Notes: a model not told the origin generated them from the sequence alone. DNA of 64,000 nt from Rhodocyclales bacterium (GCA_016235165.1 JACRLX010000001.1:1-64000), one strand, 5' to 3'; shown: positions 18,614 to 26,969, numbered from the stretch's first letter. Numbers and translations: made by a program.

Positions 18614-19630
18614 ATGTGCCGTCGGATTCTCCTGCCGCTGTTTCTATCCTTGACCCTGGTGTCGCTGGCGCGACCCGCGCATGCGGTCGAACGGCCGCCC
18701 GCCGGCAGCGAATTCCAGCTCTTCATCGAAAACGACATGTTGGCGCGCAGCGACCGCTACTACACCAACGGCATCAAGTTCGGCGGTGGTATGGAATTCG
18801 ACCTGCTGCAACTGCCCGCCGCGGAAATGCTGCGCCAGTTGGCGCCGGAAGCCAAGGGCAAGATCCACCTCGGTCTGTTTCTCGGCCAGAACATGTACAC
18901 CCCGCGCTCGATCACGGTCAGCCAGGCGCAAGCGCTCGATCGGCCCTGGGCGGCCTGGCTTTACCTGGGCGGTGTCGCGCAACGGGTGCGGGACAAGCGC
19001 CTCGACACGGTCGAGATCGACCTCGGGCTGGTCGGGCCGTCGGCGCTGGGCAAGGAGGTCCAGTCCGGCTGGCACCGACTGATCGGTTCGCCGCAACCGC
19101 AAGGCTGGCAGCACCAGATTCCCAACGAACCGGCAGTGATGGTCTCCTGGCTGGCCAAGCGCAAGCATGGCCTGGGCAACATGGCGGGCCTGGATATCGA
19201 GGCGATTCCGCACGGTGGCGCCAGCCTCGGCACAGTGATGACCCTTGCACGCGCCGGCGGCATCCTGCGCCTGGGGCGGCACATGACCGGCTTCGGGCCC
19301 GACACCATCGAGCCCGGTGGCGCCATGCTGCAGAACATGCGCCGCGACCTGGAGCCTGGCCGGGCCCAGGGCCTGGAGTGGTATGCCTTCCTCGGCCTCG
19401 ACCATCGTCTGGTGGCGCACAACATCTTTCTCGACGGCACGGTGTTTCGCGACAGCCCCAGCGTGCGGCGGCGCCCGCACGTGTATGACCTCAGCGCCGG
19501 CATCAGCCTGCGCATCGACGCCTTCCGCCTGTCCCTGACCCGGGTGCGCCGCAGCGAGGAATTCTTTACCCCGGCCAGCAACGGCGGGCGGCAGACCTTC
19601 GACTCGGTAAATCTCGGTTTCGAGTTTTAA
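18614..19630 (+). CDS. LpxR-like lipid A deacylase (DUF2219)
   Basis: Probable outer-membrane lipid A 3'-O-deacylase. 338 residues. Signal peptide MCRRILLPLFLSLTLVSLARPAHA, then the family opening FQLFIENDMLARSDRYYTNG with the Asn-Asp pair and Thr that in LpxR line the calcium and active site. LGLVGPSALGKEVQSGWHRL carries the expected Ser and His. The C-terminus ends in alternating strands (FDSVNLGFEF). The start is uncertain: an ATG 39 bp upstream is possible, but the chosen one begins the signal peptide. Lipid A remodelling would fit the nearby LPS-assembly genes; activity is inferred from the family. Confidence 0.8.
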   Translation: MCRRILLPLFLSLTLVSLARPAHAVERPPAGSEFQLFIENDMLARSDRYYTNGIKFGGGMEFDLLQLPAAEMLRQLAPEAKGKIHLGLFLGQNMYTPRSITVSQAQALDRPWAAWLYLGGVAQRVRDKRLDTVEIDLGLVGPSALGKEVQSGWHRLIGSPQPQGWQHQIPNEPAVMVSWLAKRKHGLGNMAGLDIEAIPHGGASLGTVMTLARAGGILRLGRHMTGFGPDTIEPGGAMLQNMRRDLEPGRAQGLEWYAFLGLDHRLVAHNIFLDGTVFRDSPSVRRRPHVYDLSAGISLRIDAFRLSLTRVRRSEEFFTPASNGGRQTFDSVNLGFEF

Positions 19631-19647
19631 GGCTGGCAGAAAGCGAA

Positions 19648-19678
19648 AACGCCACGCTCCGGTGAGGAGCGCGGCGTT
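19648..19678 (-). terminator. Rho-independent terminator between convergent genes
   Basis: AACGCCACGCTCC and GGAGCGCGGCGTT form a 13-bp stem with one G-U pair and a GGTGA loop. On the minus strand the hairpin is followed by TTTTCGCTTTC, so it suits the DUF2892 gene best. It lies 18 bp after the LpxR-like stop and may act in both directions. Confidence 0.65.
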
Positions 19679-19696
19679 CTGAAACAAATCCGGAAC

Positions 19697-19891
19697 TCAG
19701 GCGTCCTTCTTCATCGGGCAGGTATTCAGGCCCAGCAGGGGATAGAAGGGGCAGAAGCCGATCGCGCCGGTGGCCAGGGGCACGACACCGATCCAGGCCC
19801 ACACCGGGCCGCCGACAGCCGCCCAGGCGACCAGTCCAAGACCAGCGCCGATACGAAGAACACGGTCGATACCGCCAACATTGAGTTTCAT
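19697..19891 (-). CDS. DUF2892 small membrane protein
   Basis: 64 residues from the ATG at 19889-19891, which has a good AAGGAG site. The N-terminus MKLNVGGIDRVLRIGAG is typical of DUF2892/YgaP-type inner-membrane proteins. Two hydrophobic segments follow (LGLVAWAAVGGPVWAWIGVV and GAIGFCPFYPLLG), then a short tail NTCPMKKDA with a cysteine. Such genes often sit beside Crp/Fnr or rhodanese genes. Here the Crp/Fnr gene on the same strand would be its neighbour if the 2.8-kb insertion were removed, about 65 bp upstream. Role unknown; sulfur or redox links are only inferred. Confidence 0.8.
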   Translation of the reverse strand: MKLNVGGIDRVLRIGAGLGLVAWAAVGGPVWAWIGVVPLATGAIGFCPFYPLLGLNTCPMKKDA

Positions 19892-19956
19892 GGTTTGCTC
19901 CTTGGGTTTGGTTAGGGTGAACGCATTACAGCATTCCACCCGGCCCGGGATATGTA

Positions 19957-19975
19957 ACCTAAGTCACAGAGGCCA
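19957..19975. repeat. Left 19-bp direct repeat (att-like)
   Basis: ACCTAAGTCACAGAGGCCA, identical to 22807-22825. Flanking bases differ on both sides, so the match is exactly 19 bp. Confidence 0.7.
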
Positions 19976-19995
19976 CCGTCGCCCCAGCGCCGACT
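19974..19995 (-). repeat. Dispersed 22-bp repeat, degenerate copy d
   Basis: On the minus strand AGTCGGCGCTGGGGCGACGGTG, 18 of 22 matches. It overlaps the last two bases of the left direct repeat, at the boundary of the proposed insertion. Between here and 20237 I see no gene. Confidence 0.45.
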
Positions 19996-20237
19996 TTCGG
20001 ACTCAGTCCTAGCCTGTAAGCTACCCAACCCCGCCAATACCCATCGAGGACCCGACCTATGGCCTGAATCGCGGTCTGTTTCAGGATATGCCGGGATAGT
20101 CGTAGAAGGTATAGTTTCGCCTTGCCAAACTGAGCCACCACCGCCGAAATGCAGACCCTCGCCGAATCCGATCTGTTAATGAGCGAACCAATACCCAAAG
20201 TTTCGGTACTTTTCTGCATCAGCCCGGTGGCAAACTG

Positions 20238-20566
20238 ATGACCATCAACGGCGCAAGCAATTTCGGCATCCGCGACAATCACTCGCGCGGCACGGTCGCT
20301 GACTTCATCAAGGACAAAATTGCGGCCGGCAGCGATCTTTCGGTTGTTTCGGCATATTTCACCATTTACGCCTATGAGGCACTATCCACGGAGCTAGACA
20401 AGGTCGAGCGGCTTCGCTTTCTCTTTGGCGAACCCCGATTCATAGCTTCGCTAGACCCGGAAAAGACCGACAAAAAGTCCTTCAAGATCGAAGACGAAGG
20501 GCTCGAACTCGCGAACCGCCTGCAACAAAAGGAAATTGCCCGTCGTTGCGCGGCATGGATATCTGC
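20238..20566 (+). pseudogene. Truncated N-terminus of a PLD-type/helicase protein
   Basis: The first 110 or so residues resemble the N-terminal PLD-like domain of large DEAD/SNF2 helicase-type proteins found in restriction and phage-defence loci: GTVADFIKDKIAAGSDLSVV, AYFTIYAYEALSTELDKVE, LRFLFGEPRFI, and EIARRCAAWI where homology appears to stop. After 20566 the frame continues to 20750 with unrelated sequence, so the catalytic remainder is gone. Base composition is more AT-rich than in neighbouring genes, as in acquired DNA. The family assignment is from memory of the motif pattern and is moderate. Confidence 0.5.
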
Positions 20567-20842
20567 GTGTGACATTCATCGGCCGGCTGAGAGGAATGGC
20601 AAGCGGAAGGAATCTTGCCCTGCCGTTTTCCATGGAGTCACACAAAGTCAAGCCTGCGGATTTGTGGGGCGCGATGAATGCTGTCGGTTGGCCACCCAAA
20701 CGCGCGCCTTGGGTCAGCGGGATCAATACGAACAGGGCGGTGCTGCTTGATGACTGGACCTAGCCAACCTTGCTCACCTTCACGGTGGCGCAATTGCAGT
20801 CGGCTCTTCAAGCTGTGAAGCAGCACTGAAGGATAGTTGACC

Positions 20843-22711
20843 ATGCGTAGCGCCCAAGACATTCTCGCCGAACTCAACGCCGCCGATGAATCCCCTCGCG
20901 TTGAAGCCAAGCGCTCGCGTGATATCGGCAAGTCCGTGATTGAGACGGTCGTGGCATTTGCCAACGAGCCGGGGCTGGGCGGCGGCCATATCCTGCTCGG
21001 CGTCGGCTCCGGCGTCGACGACAAGGGCGACGCCCGTTACTGGCCGGAAGGCCTCTCCGATCCGGACAAGATTCAGAAGGATCTCGCCAGTCAGGCCGCG
21101 ACCATGCTCAATGTCGCGATTCGCCCGGAGATGAGTGTCGAGCGTATCGATGGCAAGACCATCGTCGTGGTGTTTGTTCCGGAAGCCGATGTCACCCAGA
21201 AACCGGTTTATCTCAAGGCAACCGGATTGCCCAGGGGTGCGTTCCGGCGCATTGGCTCTACCGACCAGCGCTGCACGGATGAAGACTTGTGGGTTCTGCG
21301 CGGCGCCAGTCAGCCCCAAGTCGGGCCGGACATGGCCATCGTGCCCGATGCCCGGATGGAAGACTTCGATCCAGCAGCCATTGCCGAATACCGGCGTTTG
21401 CGCGCCCAGGCGAATCCGCAGGCCGAGGAACTGGGTTACGAAAATCCGGACATGCTGGAAGCGCTGTCAGCGGTACGCCGCGTGGATGGCGGGCTCAAAC
21501 CGACGCTGGCCGGCATCGTGCTCTTTGGCAAGCCCTTGGCATTGCGCCGGCTGTTCCCGGCGCTGCGCATCGATTACATCCGGGTTATCGGAACCCAATG
21601 GGTCGACGATCCCGAGCAGCGCTTCCAATCCGTCGATATCCGCAAGGCGTTGATGCTGGCATTGCCCGTGGCCGAAGCAAGCATCGTGGACGAAATGCCC
21701 AAGGGCTTTCGACTGCCGGAAGGCGAATTGCAGAGCCGGCAGGAGCCGATCCTGTCGCGCAAGGTGATCCGCGAAGCCTTGGCCAACGCGGTGATGCACC
21801 GCAGTTACCAGGACCATGGTGCGATCCAGATCATTCGCTACAGCAATCGTATTGAAATCCTCAACCCCGGCTACTCGCTGAAGGACATGGCCAGCATCGG
21901 CACGCCGGGTTCCCGCTTGCGCAACCCGGCGATTGCTGCCGTGCTTCATGAGTTGAACTGGGCGGAAACCAAGGGCTCCGGCATTCGCACCATGCGGCGC
22001 ATGGCCGGGGATGCCGGACTGCCGCTGCCCGAATTCGTATCCGACCGCCAGAAGAACGAGTTCAAGGTCACGCTGTTCCTGCATCATTTGCTGACGGAGG
22101 ATGACTACGCCTGGCTCAAGGCGCTGGCTGGTGACACGCTCTCGGGTGACGAAGCCAAGGCCTTGATTTACGCACGGGAAACCGGTGCCATCGACAATAC
22201 GGCCTGCCGCGATTTTTCCGGGCTGGATACCTTGCAGGCCAGCAGCCTGCTGCGACGCCTGCGTGACCGGGGGCTGCTGGAAAAGCAGGGAGCGGGCAGC
22301 CGCACCCACTACACGCTCACGTCGCCCGGCGCGCATGTTGAACACGATACCGCGCAGGGCGAGTTGCCGCTCGAAGGTGGTAAGCGAGGGGGCGAAGGTG
22401 GTAAGCCGGGTGCCCAAGGTGGTAAGCGCACTTTGCCGAACTTGCCACCCGAGCTGACCGCCCGCCTGCCCAAGCCCGGCCAGCGCCTGAGTACGGTTGC
22501 ACTACGACAACTCATCCGAGCCCTTTGCGGGTGGCAAGCGTTGCGGGGCGAAGAGCTTGCCACCTTGCTGCATAAGGACCTGAAATACCTGCGCAACAAG
22601 CACCTTACCGAGATGATGCAGGGCGGCGAACTTGCCTTTTTGTTTCCCGAGTCACCCAACCACGCGCTACAGGCCTATACCTTGCCGGCAAACAAGGGGA
22701 AAACTGATTGA
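20843..22711 (+). CDS. Schlafen/AlbA_2-domain, HATPase-containing protein
   Basis: About 622 residues of the COG2865 type. The N-terminal AlbA_2 (Schlafen-like) domain has the pattern ESPRVEAKRSRDIGKSVIET, then GGGHILLGVG and a gap to YLKATGLPRGAFRRIGSTDQR. The centre is a RecG-like/HATPase_c_4 region with REALANAVMHRSYQDHGAIQ, SNRIEILNPG and ETKGSGIRTMRR. A winged-helix part follows (ASSLLRRLRDRGLLEKQG), then a short tandem repeat (GGKRGGEGGKPGAQGGKR) and a C-terminal domain. I use the ATG at 20843 behind GAAGGA. Such proteins often occur in defence or mobile loci, but the role is not established here. Confidence 0.75.
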   Translation: MRSAQDILAELNAADESPRVEAKRSRDIGKSVIETVVAFANEPGLGGGHILLGVGSGVDDKGDARYWPEGLSDPDKIQKDLASQAATMLNVAIRPEMSVERIDGKTIVVVFVPEADVTQKPVYLKATGLPRGAFRRIGSTDQRCTDEDLWVLRGASQPQVGPDMAIVPDARMEDFDPAAIAEYRRLRAQANPQAEELGYENPDMLEALSAVRRVDGGLKPTLAGIVLFGKPLALRRLFPALRIDYIRVIGTQWVDDPEQRFQSVDIRKALMLALPVAEASIVDEMPKGFRLPEGELQSRQEPILSRKVIREALANAVMHRSYQDHGAIQIIRYSNRIEILNPGYSLKDMASIGTPGSRLRNPAIAAVLHELNWAETKGSGIRTMRRMAGDAGLPLPEFVSDRQKNEFKVTLFLHHLLTEDDYAWLKALAGDTLSGDEAKALIYARETGAIDNTACRDFSGLDTLQASSLLRRLRDRGLLEKQGAGSRTHYTLTSPGAHVEHDTAQGELPLEGGKRGGEGGKPGAQGGKRTLPNLPPELTARLPKPGQRLSTVALRQLIRALCGWQALRGEELATLLHKDLKYLRNKHLTEMMQGGELAFLFPESPNHALQAYTLPANKGKTD

Positions 22712-22715
22712 TGGC

Positions 22716-22802
22716 GATGAGTAGCGGGAATCAATTTCTGGTATCGCCGTCCCGCCAGTGCCGACTATTGACCCTGGTCGGAGTCGTTACCAGCTACTCA
22801 TC
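22716..22802. repeat. Nested inverted repeat downstream of the Schlafen gene
   Basis: GATGAGTAGC (22716-22725) is perfectly complementary to GCTACTCATC (22793-22802). Inside, CTGGTA pairs with TACCAG and CCGAC with GTCGG. Dispersed-repeat copy e sits within this foldable structure, 5 bp from the right direct repeat. It may be a terminator, an attachment-site arm, or a fuller form of the repeat element. Confidence 0.5.
22745..22766 (-). repeat. Dispersed 22-bp repeat, copy e
   Basis: On the minus strand AGTCGGCACTGGCGGGACGGCG, 19 of 22 matches, non-coding. It lies near the right end of the insertion, as degenerate copy d does at the left end. Confidence 0.55.
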
Positions 22803-22806
22803 AGCC

Positions 22807-22825
22807 ACCTAAGTCACAGAGGCCA
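22807..22825. repeat. Right 19-bp direct repeat (3' end of the Crp/Fnr gene)
   Basis: Identical to 19957-19975. It contains the TAG stop and last codons of the Crp/Fnr gene, so this is taken as the original site and the left copy as the duplicate. Confidence 0.7.
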
Positions 22826-23462
22826 GTTTGCGCAGGCCGGGGGCGTCCAGCACCTCGACCTGCTCGCGTCCCAGTCGCACCAAGCCCTGCTCGGCAAAGC
22901 CCTTGAGCAGGCGGCTGACCATCTCACGCACGCTGCCCAGCTCGTCGGCCAGTTGCTGGTGCGTGGCATGGACCAGGCGGCCCTTGCCCAGCAGCAGCGC
23001 CGCCAGTCGCTGGTCGAGCTTGCGGAAGGCAACTTCCTCGACCAGTTGCATCAGTTCCGCCATGCGCTCGGAAAACAGTGAAAACACGAAATCGCGGAAC
23101 ACCGGCGTGCCCAGCATTTCATCGAACAGCGGGCGCGGCAACAGGGCCAGCGTGGTTTCGCCCTCGCTGATGCCGCGCGCGTTGTAGTCGGCGTGCCCGA
23201 GCAGGCAACTGGAACTGATGATGCAGCTCTCGCCCGCCAATACCCGGTATAGCGGCAGCTCGCGACCGCTGGCGCTGAGCTTGACGACACGGATCGCGCC
23301 GGCGAGCACGAAGGGGAAGCCGCGGCAGGGCTGGCGCTCGTCGAACACCGCCGTGGCACCCGGCACCGTCATGGTCTGCATGGTATCGACGATGCGCTGC
23401 TGCAAGCTTGGTGGCAGCTTACCGAGCACCGGGTACAGGGCCAGCAGATCGGCCAGGATCAT
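22809..23462 (-). CDS. Crp/Fnr family transcriptional regulator
   Basis: 217 residues. An N-terminal cyclic-nucleotide-binding fold (VPGATAVFDERQPCRGFPFVLAGAI, then GRELPLYRVLAGESCIISS) is followed by a long helix and a C-terminal winged helix, with THQQLADELGSVREMVSRLLKGF as the HTH. There is no N-terminal four-cysteine cluster, so it is not a classical oxygen-sensing FNR; scattered cysteines in GESCIISSSCLLG could have another role. The start overlaps the xthA stop (ATGA). It probably controlled the DUF2892 gene that now lies across the insertion. Effector unknown. Confidence 0.85.
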   Translation of the reverse strand: MILADLLALYPVLGKLPPSLQQRIVDTMQTMTVPGATAVFDERQPCRGFPFVLAGAIRVVKLSASGRELPLYRVLAGESCIISSSCLLGHADYNARGISEGETTLALLPRPLFDEMLGTPVFRDFVFSLFSERMAELMQLVEEVAFRKLDQRLAALLLGKGRLVHATHQQLADELGSVREMVSRLLKGFAEQGLVRLGREQVEVLDAPGLRKLASVT

Positions 23463-24235
23463 GGTGCGGGAAGTTCCAGCGTCGCCAGCACCGGCGCATG
23501 GTCGGAAGGCCGCTCCAGCTTGCGCGGGGCCTTGTCGATTTGGCAGGCGCGACAGGCGGCGGCGAGCGGCGCGGACAGCAGGATATGGTCGATGCGCAGG
23601 CCGCGATTGAGGCGGAAGCCCATCTGCCGGTAGTCCCACCACGAGTAGCTTTTCGGCGCCTGCTCGAAGAGGCGGAAGGCATCGCTCAAGCCGAGATCGA
23701 GCAGGCCGCGAAACGCCGCGCGCTCCGGCTCGCTGCACAGGATCTGGTCTTTCCAGGCCGCGGGATCATGCACGTCCGCGTCGGCCGGAGCAATGTTGTA
23801 GTCACCCAGCAGCGCAAGGCGCGGCCACTGCCGCAGGTCCTCGCGCAGCATCGCCTGCAGCGCGGCCAGCCAGCGCAGCTTGTAGTCGTACTTGTCGGAG
23901 CCGACCGCCTGCCCGTTGGGCATGTAGGCACAAACGATGCGCACGCCGCCGACAGTGGCGGCAATCGCGCGCTTCTGCTCGTCGGCAAAGCCAGGAATGT
24001 CCAGACGGACATCCTCGGCCGGCATGCGCGACAGGATGGCGACCCCGTTGTAGGTCTTCTGGCCATTGTGCAGGGCGTGATAGCCGGCGGCGGACAGCTC
24101 GGCAAAGGGGAAGCCCTTGTCTTCCGTCTTGGTTTCCTGCAGGCAAAGCACATCGACGGGATTGGCGGCGAGCCAGTCGAGCACATGCGGCAGGCGTACC
24201 TTCAGCGAATTGACGTTCCAGCAGGCGATCCTCAT
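23459..24235 (-). CDS. xthA: Exodeoxyribonuclease III
   Basis: AP endonuclease and 3'-5' exonuclease of base-excision repair. 258 residues from the ATG at 24233-24235. Family motifs: MRIACWNVNSLKVR, VLCLQETKTEDKGFP (metal Glu), GVAILSR, LLGDYNIAPADADVHDP, SWWDYR and GLRIDHILLS, ending in PSDHAPV with the catalytic His. An upstream in-frame extension was rejected because MRIACWN is the family start. It overlaps the Crp/Fnr gene by 4 bp, and the zinc-ribbon gene is divergent from it across 76 bp. Confidence 0.95.
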   Translation of the reverse strand: MRIACWNVNSLKVRLPHVLDWLAANPVDVLCLQETKTEDKGFPFAELSAAGYHALHNGQKTYNGVAILSRMPAEDVRLDIPGFADEQKRAIAATVGGVRIVCAYMPNGQAVGSDKYDYKLRWLAALQAMLREDLRQWPRLALLGDYNIAPADADVHDPAAWKDQILCSEPERAAFRGLLDLGLSDAFRLFEQAPKSYSWWDYRQMGFRLNRGLRIDHILLSAPLAAACRACQIDKAPRKLERPSDHAPVLATLELPAP

Positions 24236-24311
24236 GCGGCGATGATACCCGAGCAAGGTGGCCGTCTATAATCAAGACGCGACAGATGCCATCCTGAAAG
24301 GGAGGTGCGCC

Positions 24312-24500
24312 ATGTTCGATTCACCGATCGCCCCCTGCCCGCTGTGCGGCGAAATGGTGCTGCTGGATCAGACCCGCGCCGAGTGCGCGCGCGAGCATCA
24401 TTGCGACAAAAACACGGCATGCCCCCTGGATCGCTATTTCAGCGGCATCGATTTCAGCATCACGCAGCCCAAGGAGATGTTTCGTGACACAGGCCATTGA
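24312..24500 (+). CDS. Small zinc-ribbon-like protein
   Basis: 62 residues, starting at the ATG at 24312 after a strong GGGAGGTG site. CPLCGEM near the N-terminus and CAREHHC further on form a plausible four-cysteine zinc site. The C-terminal part (SGIDFSITQPKEMF) is unremarkable. It overlaps the PilZ gene by 17 bp, so the two are probably translated from one message. Role unknown. Confidence 0.7.
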   Translation: MFDSPIAPCPLCGEMVLLDQTRAECAREHHCDKNTACPLDRYFSGIDFSITQPKEMFRDTGH

Positions 24501-24852
24501 ACGACGCAGTTTCTGGCGCGCGGCGTTTCATTCCCCGGTACACCTGGTCACCCATCAGGGCGAAATGACGGCCCGGCTGCTCGATATTTCACTCAAGGGT
24601 GCCTTGCTCGAAACCAGCGAACGCTGGGGCGGCAAGCCGGGCGAGGAGTGCCAGGTAAGGCTCAAGCTGGCGCCGGATGCCATGATTTCGATGTCGGCCG
24701 AGGTGATGCATGTCGATGGCGCCCATGTCGGGCTGCGCTGCAAATCCATCGATATCGACAGCATCGCCCACCTGCGCCGCCTGGTCGAACTCAACAGCGG
24801 CGACCCGAGCCTGCTCGATCGCGAGTTCGGCAGCCTGGTGCGCGGCGGCTGA
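24484..24852 (+). CDS. PilZ domain protein
   Basis: 122 residues with a GTG start at 24484. The c-di-GMP-binding N-terminal arginine motif is ERRSFWR, and the second motif appears as DISLKGALLET (D-x-S-x-x-G type). The barrel continues through SAEVMHVDGAHVGLRC. A free-standing PilZ domain suggests a c-di-GMP effector; the target is unknown. It is translationally coupled to the zinc-ribbon gene and convergent with prlC. Confidence 0.85.
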   Translation: MTQAIERRSFWRAAFHSPVHLVTHQGEMTARLLDISLKGALLETSERWGGKPGEECQVRLKLAPDAMISMSAEVMHVDGAHVGLRCKSIDIDSIAHLRRLVELNSGDPSLLDREFGSLVRGG

Positions 24853-24887
24853 GGGCCAGCGGTGAGGGGTCAGCGGCTCAGGCCAGG

Positions 24888-24909
24888 AGTCGGCGCCGGC
24901 GACACGGCG
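24888..24909 (+). repeat. Dispersed 22-bp repeat, copy f
   Basis: AGTCGGCGCCGGCGACACGGCG, 20 of 22 matches. Non-coding, in the 71-bp gap between the convergent PilZ and prlC genes. Confidence 0.65.
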
Positions 24910-24923
24910 GCGAGGCCAGAAAA

Positions 24924-26969
24924 TTACGCGCTTGCCGCCATGCCGCTGTGCCTGAGCAGCGCATCGGGCAGCGGATCGCGGCCGCGAAAGGCGCGGAAGG
25001 ATTCCAGCGCCGGACGCGAACCGCCGACGGCGAGGATTTCGCGCCAGAAGCGCTCGCCGGTTTTCGCATCCAGCGTCGAGCCGCCGAGCCTGGCCGCTTC
25101 CTCGAAGGCTTCGTAGGCATCGGCGGAAAGCACCTCGGCCCATTTGTAGCTGTAGTAGCCGGCCGCGTAGCCGCCGGCAAAGATGTGCGAAAAGCTGTGC
25201 GGAAAGCGGTTCCATTCCGGCGGGATCAGCACCGCGACTTCGGCGCGGACCTCGGCCAGCAGGTCCATCACTCCGCGCCGCCCTTCCGGTGCCCCATGCA
25301 GCAGCAGGTCGAAGAGGCCGAACTCGACCTGGCGCAGGGTGAACATGCCGCTCTGGAAATTCTTTGCCGCGATCATCCTGTCGTACAGCGCGCGCGGCAG
25401 CGGCGCGCCGGTTTCGGCGTGGGCCGTCATGCCGGTGAGGACATCCCATTCCCAGCAGTAATTTTCCATGAACTGGCTGGGCAATTCGACCGCGTCCCAC
25501 TCCACGCCGTGGATGCCCGAGACCGGCAGTTCCTCCACCTGGGTCAGCAGATGGTGCAGGCCATGGCCGCATTCATGGAACAGGGTGATGACATCGTCGT
25601 GGCTGAAGGTCGCCGAACGGCCGCCCACTGGCGCCGGAAAATTGCAGTTGAGGTAGGCCACCGGGGTCTGCACCCCGGCCGCGACGCGACGGCGCGTGAT
25701 CGCCTCGTCCATCCAGGCGCCACCGCGCTTGGTCTCGCGCGCATACAAGTCGAGGTAGAACTGGCCGATCAGCCGTCCGTCGCGCTCGATGCGGAAAAAT
25801 CGCACATCGGGATGCCAGGCCGGTGCGGCATCGGCGTGCAGCTTCACCGCGAACAGCGACTCGATGACGCGGAACAGGCCGGCCAGCACCTTCGGCTCGG
25901 GGAAGTACTGCTTCACCTCCTCGTCGGAGAAGCTGTAGCGCTGCTGCTTGAGCTTTTCCGAGGCCCAGGAAAGATCCCAGGGCTCGAGCGCGGCAAGGCC
26001 GAGTTCCTGTCCCGCGAAGTCGCGCAGCTCATCGACATCGCGCTGGGCGAAGGGCCGCGCCTTGCGTGCCATGTCGCGCAGGAAGTCGGCGACCTGCTGC
26101 GGCGTGTCGGCCATCTTGGTCGCCAGCGAGACTTCGGCATAACTGGCATAGCCCAGCATGCGCGCTTCCTCGTCGCGCAGGGCGAGGATCTTGTCGATCA
26201 GCGGGCCGTTGTCCCATTCCACCTTGCCGAACTCGGAGGCGCGGGTGGCGTAGGCGCGGTACATGCGCTCACGCAGGGCCCGGTTGTCGCTGAACTGGAG
26301 CACGGGCAGGTAGGACGGCGCGTGCAGGGTGAATTTCCAGCCCCTGTCGGCATCGCCATCCCGTTCCGCCGCCACGCGGGCCGCCGCGCGCACGTCCTCG
26401 GGCAGGCCAGCCAGATCGGCCTCGCTCGCTATCCATTCGGCATGGGCATTGGTGGCGTCGAGCAGGTTCTCGGAAAATTTGGCGCCCAGCGCCGAGAGTT
26501 CTTCCTGGATTTGCTTGAACCGCGGCTTTTGCTCCTCGGGCAGTTCGGCGCCGGAAAGGCGGAAATCGCGCAGGTCGTTCTCGATGATGCGGCGGCGCGG
26601 CGCCGAGAGTTCCCTGAAGCCGGGCGAATCGGCGAGCTGTTTGAATCTGGCGAACAGCGCCAGGTTCTGCCCCAGTTCGGCATAGAAACTGGAAACTTCC
26701 GGCAGCAACGCGTTGTAGGCCTCGCGCCAGGGCGGCACGTCATTTACCGAATGCAGGTGGCCGACGACGCCCCAGGCGCGCGACAGGCGTTCGCCGGCAT
26801 CGAGCATGGGCTGCACGAAGTCATCCCAGGTCGCCGGCGTTTGCGCTCCGACCAGAGCGTCGATCAATTTGCGATTCTCGTCGATCAGTTGGCGGATCGC
26901 AGGCGCCACGTGCTCCGGAGTCACGGTGTCGAAGCGGGGCAGGCCGGAAAAATCGAGCAATGGATTCAT
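24924..26969 (-). CDS. prlC: Oligopeptidase A (M3 family)
   Basis: Cytoplasmic zinc oligopeptidase that degrades peptides, including cleaved signal peptides. 681 residues, the normal length. The zinc motif HECGH lies at about residue 465 (TLFHECGHGLHHLL), preceded by YLNCNFPAP and followed by VELPSQFMENYCWE with the third ligand. FPHSFSHIFAGGYAAGYYSY is the C-terminal hallmark. I start at the ATG at 26967-26969 (MNPLLDFSGLPRFD), which matches the family; the in-frame upstream extension has no support. Confidence 0.94.
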   Translation of the reverse strand: MNPLLDFSGLPRFDTVTPEHVAPAIRQLIDENRKLIDALVGAQTPATWDDFVQPMLDAGERLSRAWGVVGHLHSVNDVPPWREAYNALLPEVSSFYAELGQNLALFARFKQLADSPGFRELSAPRRRIIENDLRDFRLSGAELPEEQKPRFKQIQEELSALGAKFSENLLDATNAHAEWIASEADLAGLPEDVRAAARVAAERDGDADRGWKFTLHAPSYLPVLQFSDNRALRERMYRAYATRASEFGKVEWDNGPLIDKILALRDEEARMLGYASYAEVSLATKMADTPQQVADFLRDMARKARPFAQRDVDELRDFAGQELGLAALEPWDLSWASEKLKQQRYSFSDEEVKQYFPEPKVLAGLFRVIESLFAVKLHADAAPAWHPDVRFFRIERDGRLIGQFYLDLYARETKRGGAWMDEAITRRRVAAGVQTPVAYLNCNFPAPVGGRSATFSHDDVITLFHECGHGLHHLLTQVEELPVSGIHGVEWDAVELPSQFMENYCWEWDVLTGMTAHAETGAPLPRALYDRMIAAKNFQSGMFTLRQVEFGLFDLLLHGAPEGRRGVMDLLAEVRAEVAVLIPPEWNRFPHSFSHIFAGGYAAGYYSYKWAEVLSADAYEAFEEAARLGGSTLDAKTGERFWREILAVGGSRPALESFRAFRGRDPLPDALLRHSGMAASA

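Larger units (their letters stand above)
19957..22825. mobile_element. Insertion flanked by a 19-bp direct repeat at the fnr 3' end
   Basis: The same 19 bases occur at 19957-19975 and 22807-22825. The right copy is the true 3' end of the Crp/Fnr gene including its stop codon (read as ASVT-stop). The left copy is a free-standing duplicate beside the DUF2892 gene. This is the pattern left by an integrative element targeting a gene's 3' end. Inside are a truncated PLD-type gene, a Schlafen/AlbA_2 protein and two dispersed-repeat copies close to the ends. No integrase is present, so this would be a remnant. The insertion model is inferred. Confidence 0.6.

Noticed and set aside
20567-20763. Open frames following the PLD-type fragment
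   Set aside because: No similarity to the PLD family beyond the N-terminal part and no ribosome site; treated as decayed sequence.
22380-22435. Possible CRISPR-like repeats in the Schlafen gene
   Set aside because: The short repeat is in frame, coding and without spacers. I found no CRISPR array in the window.
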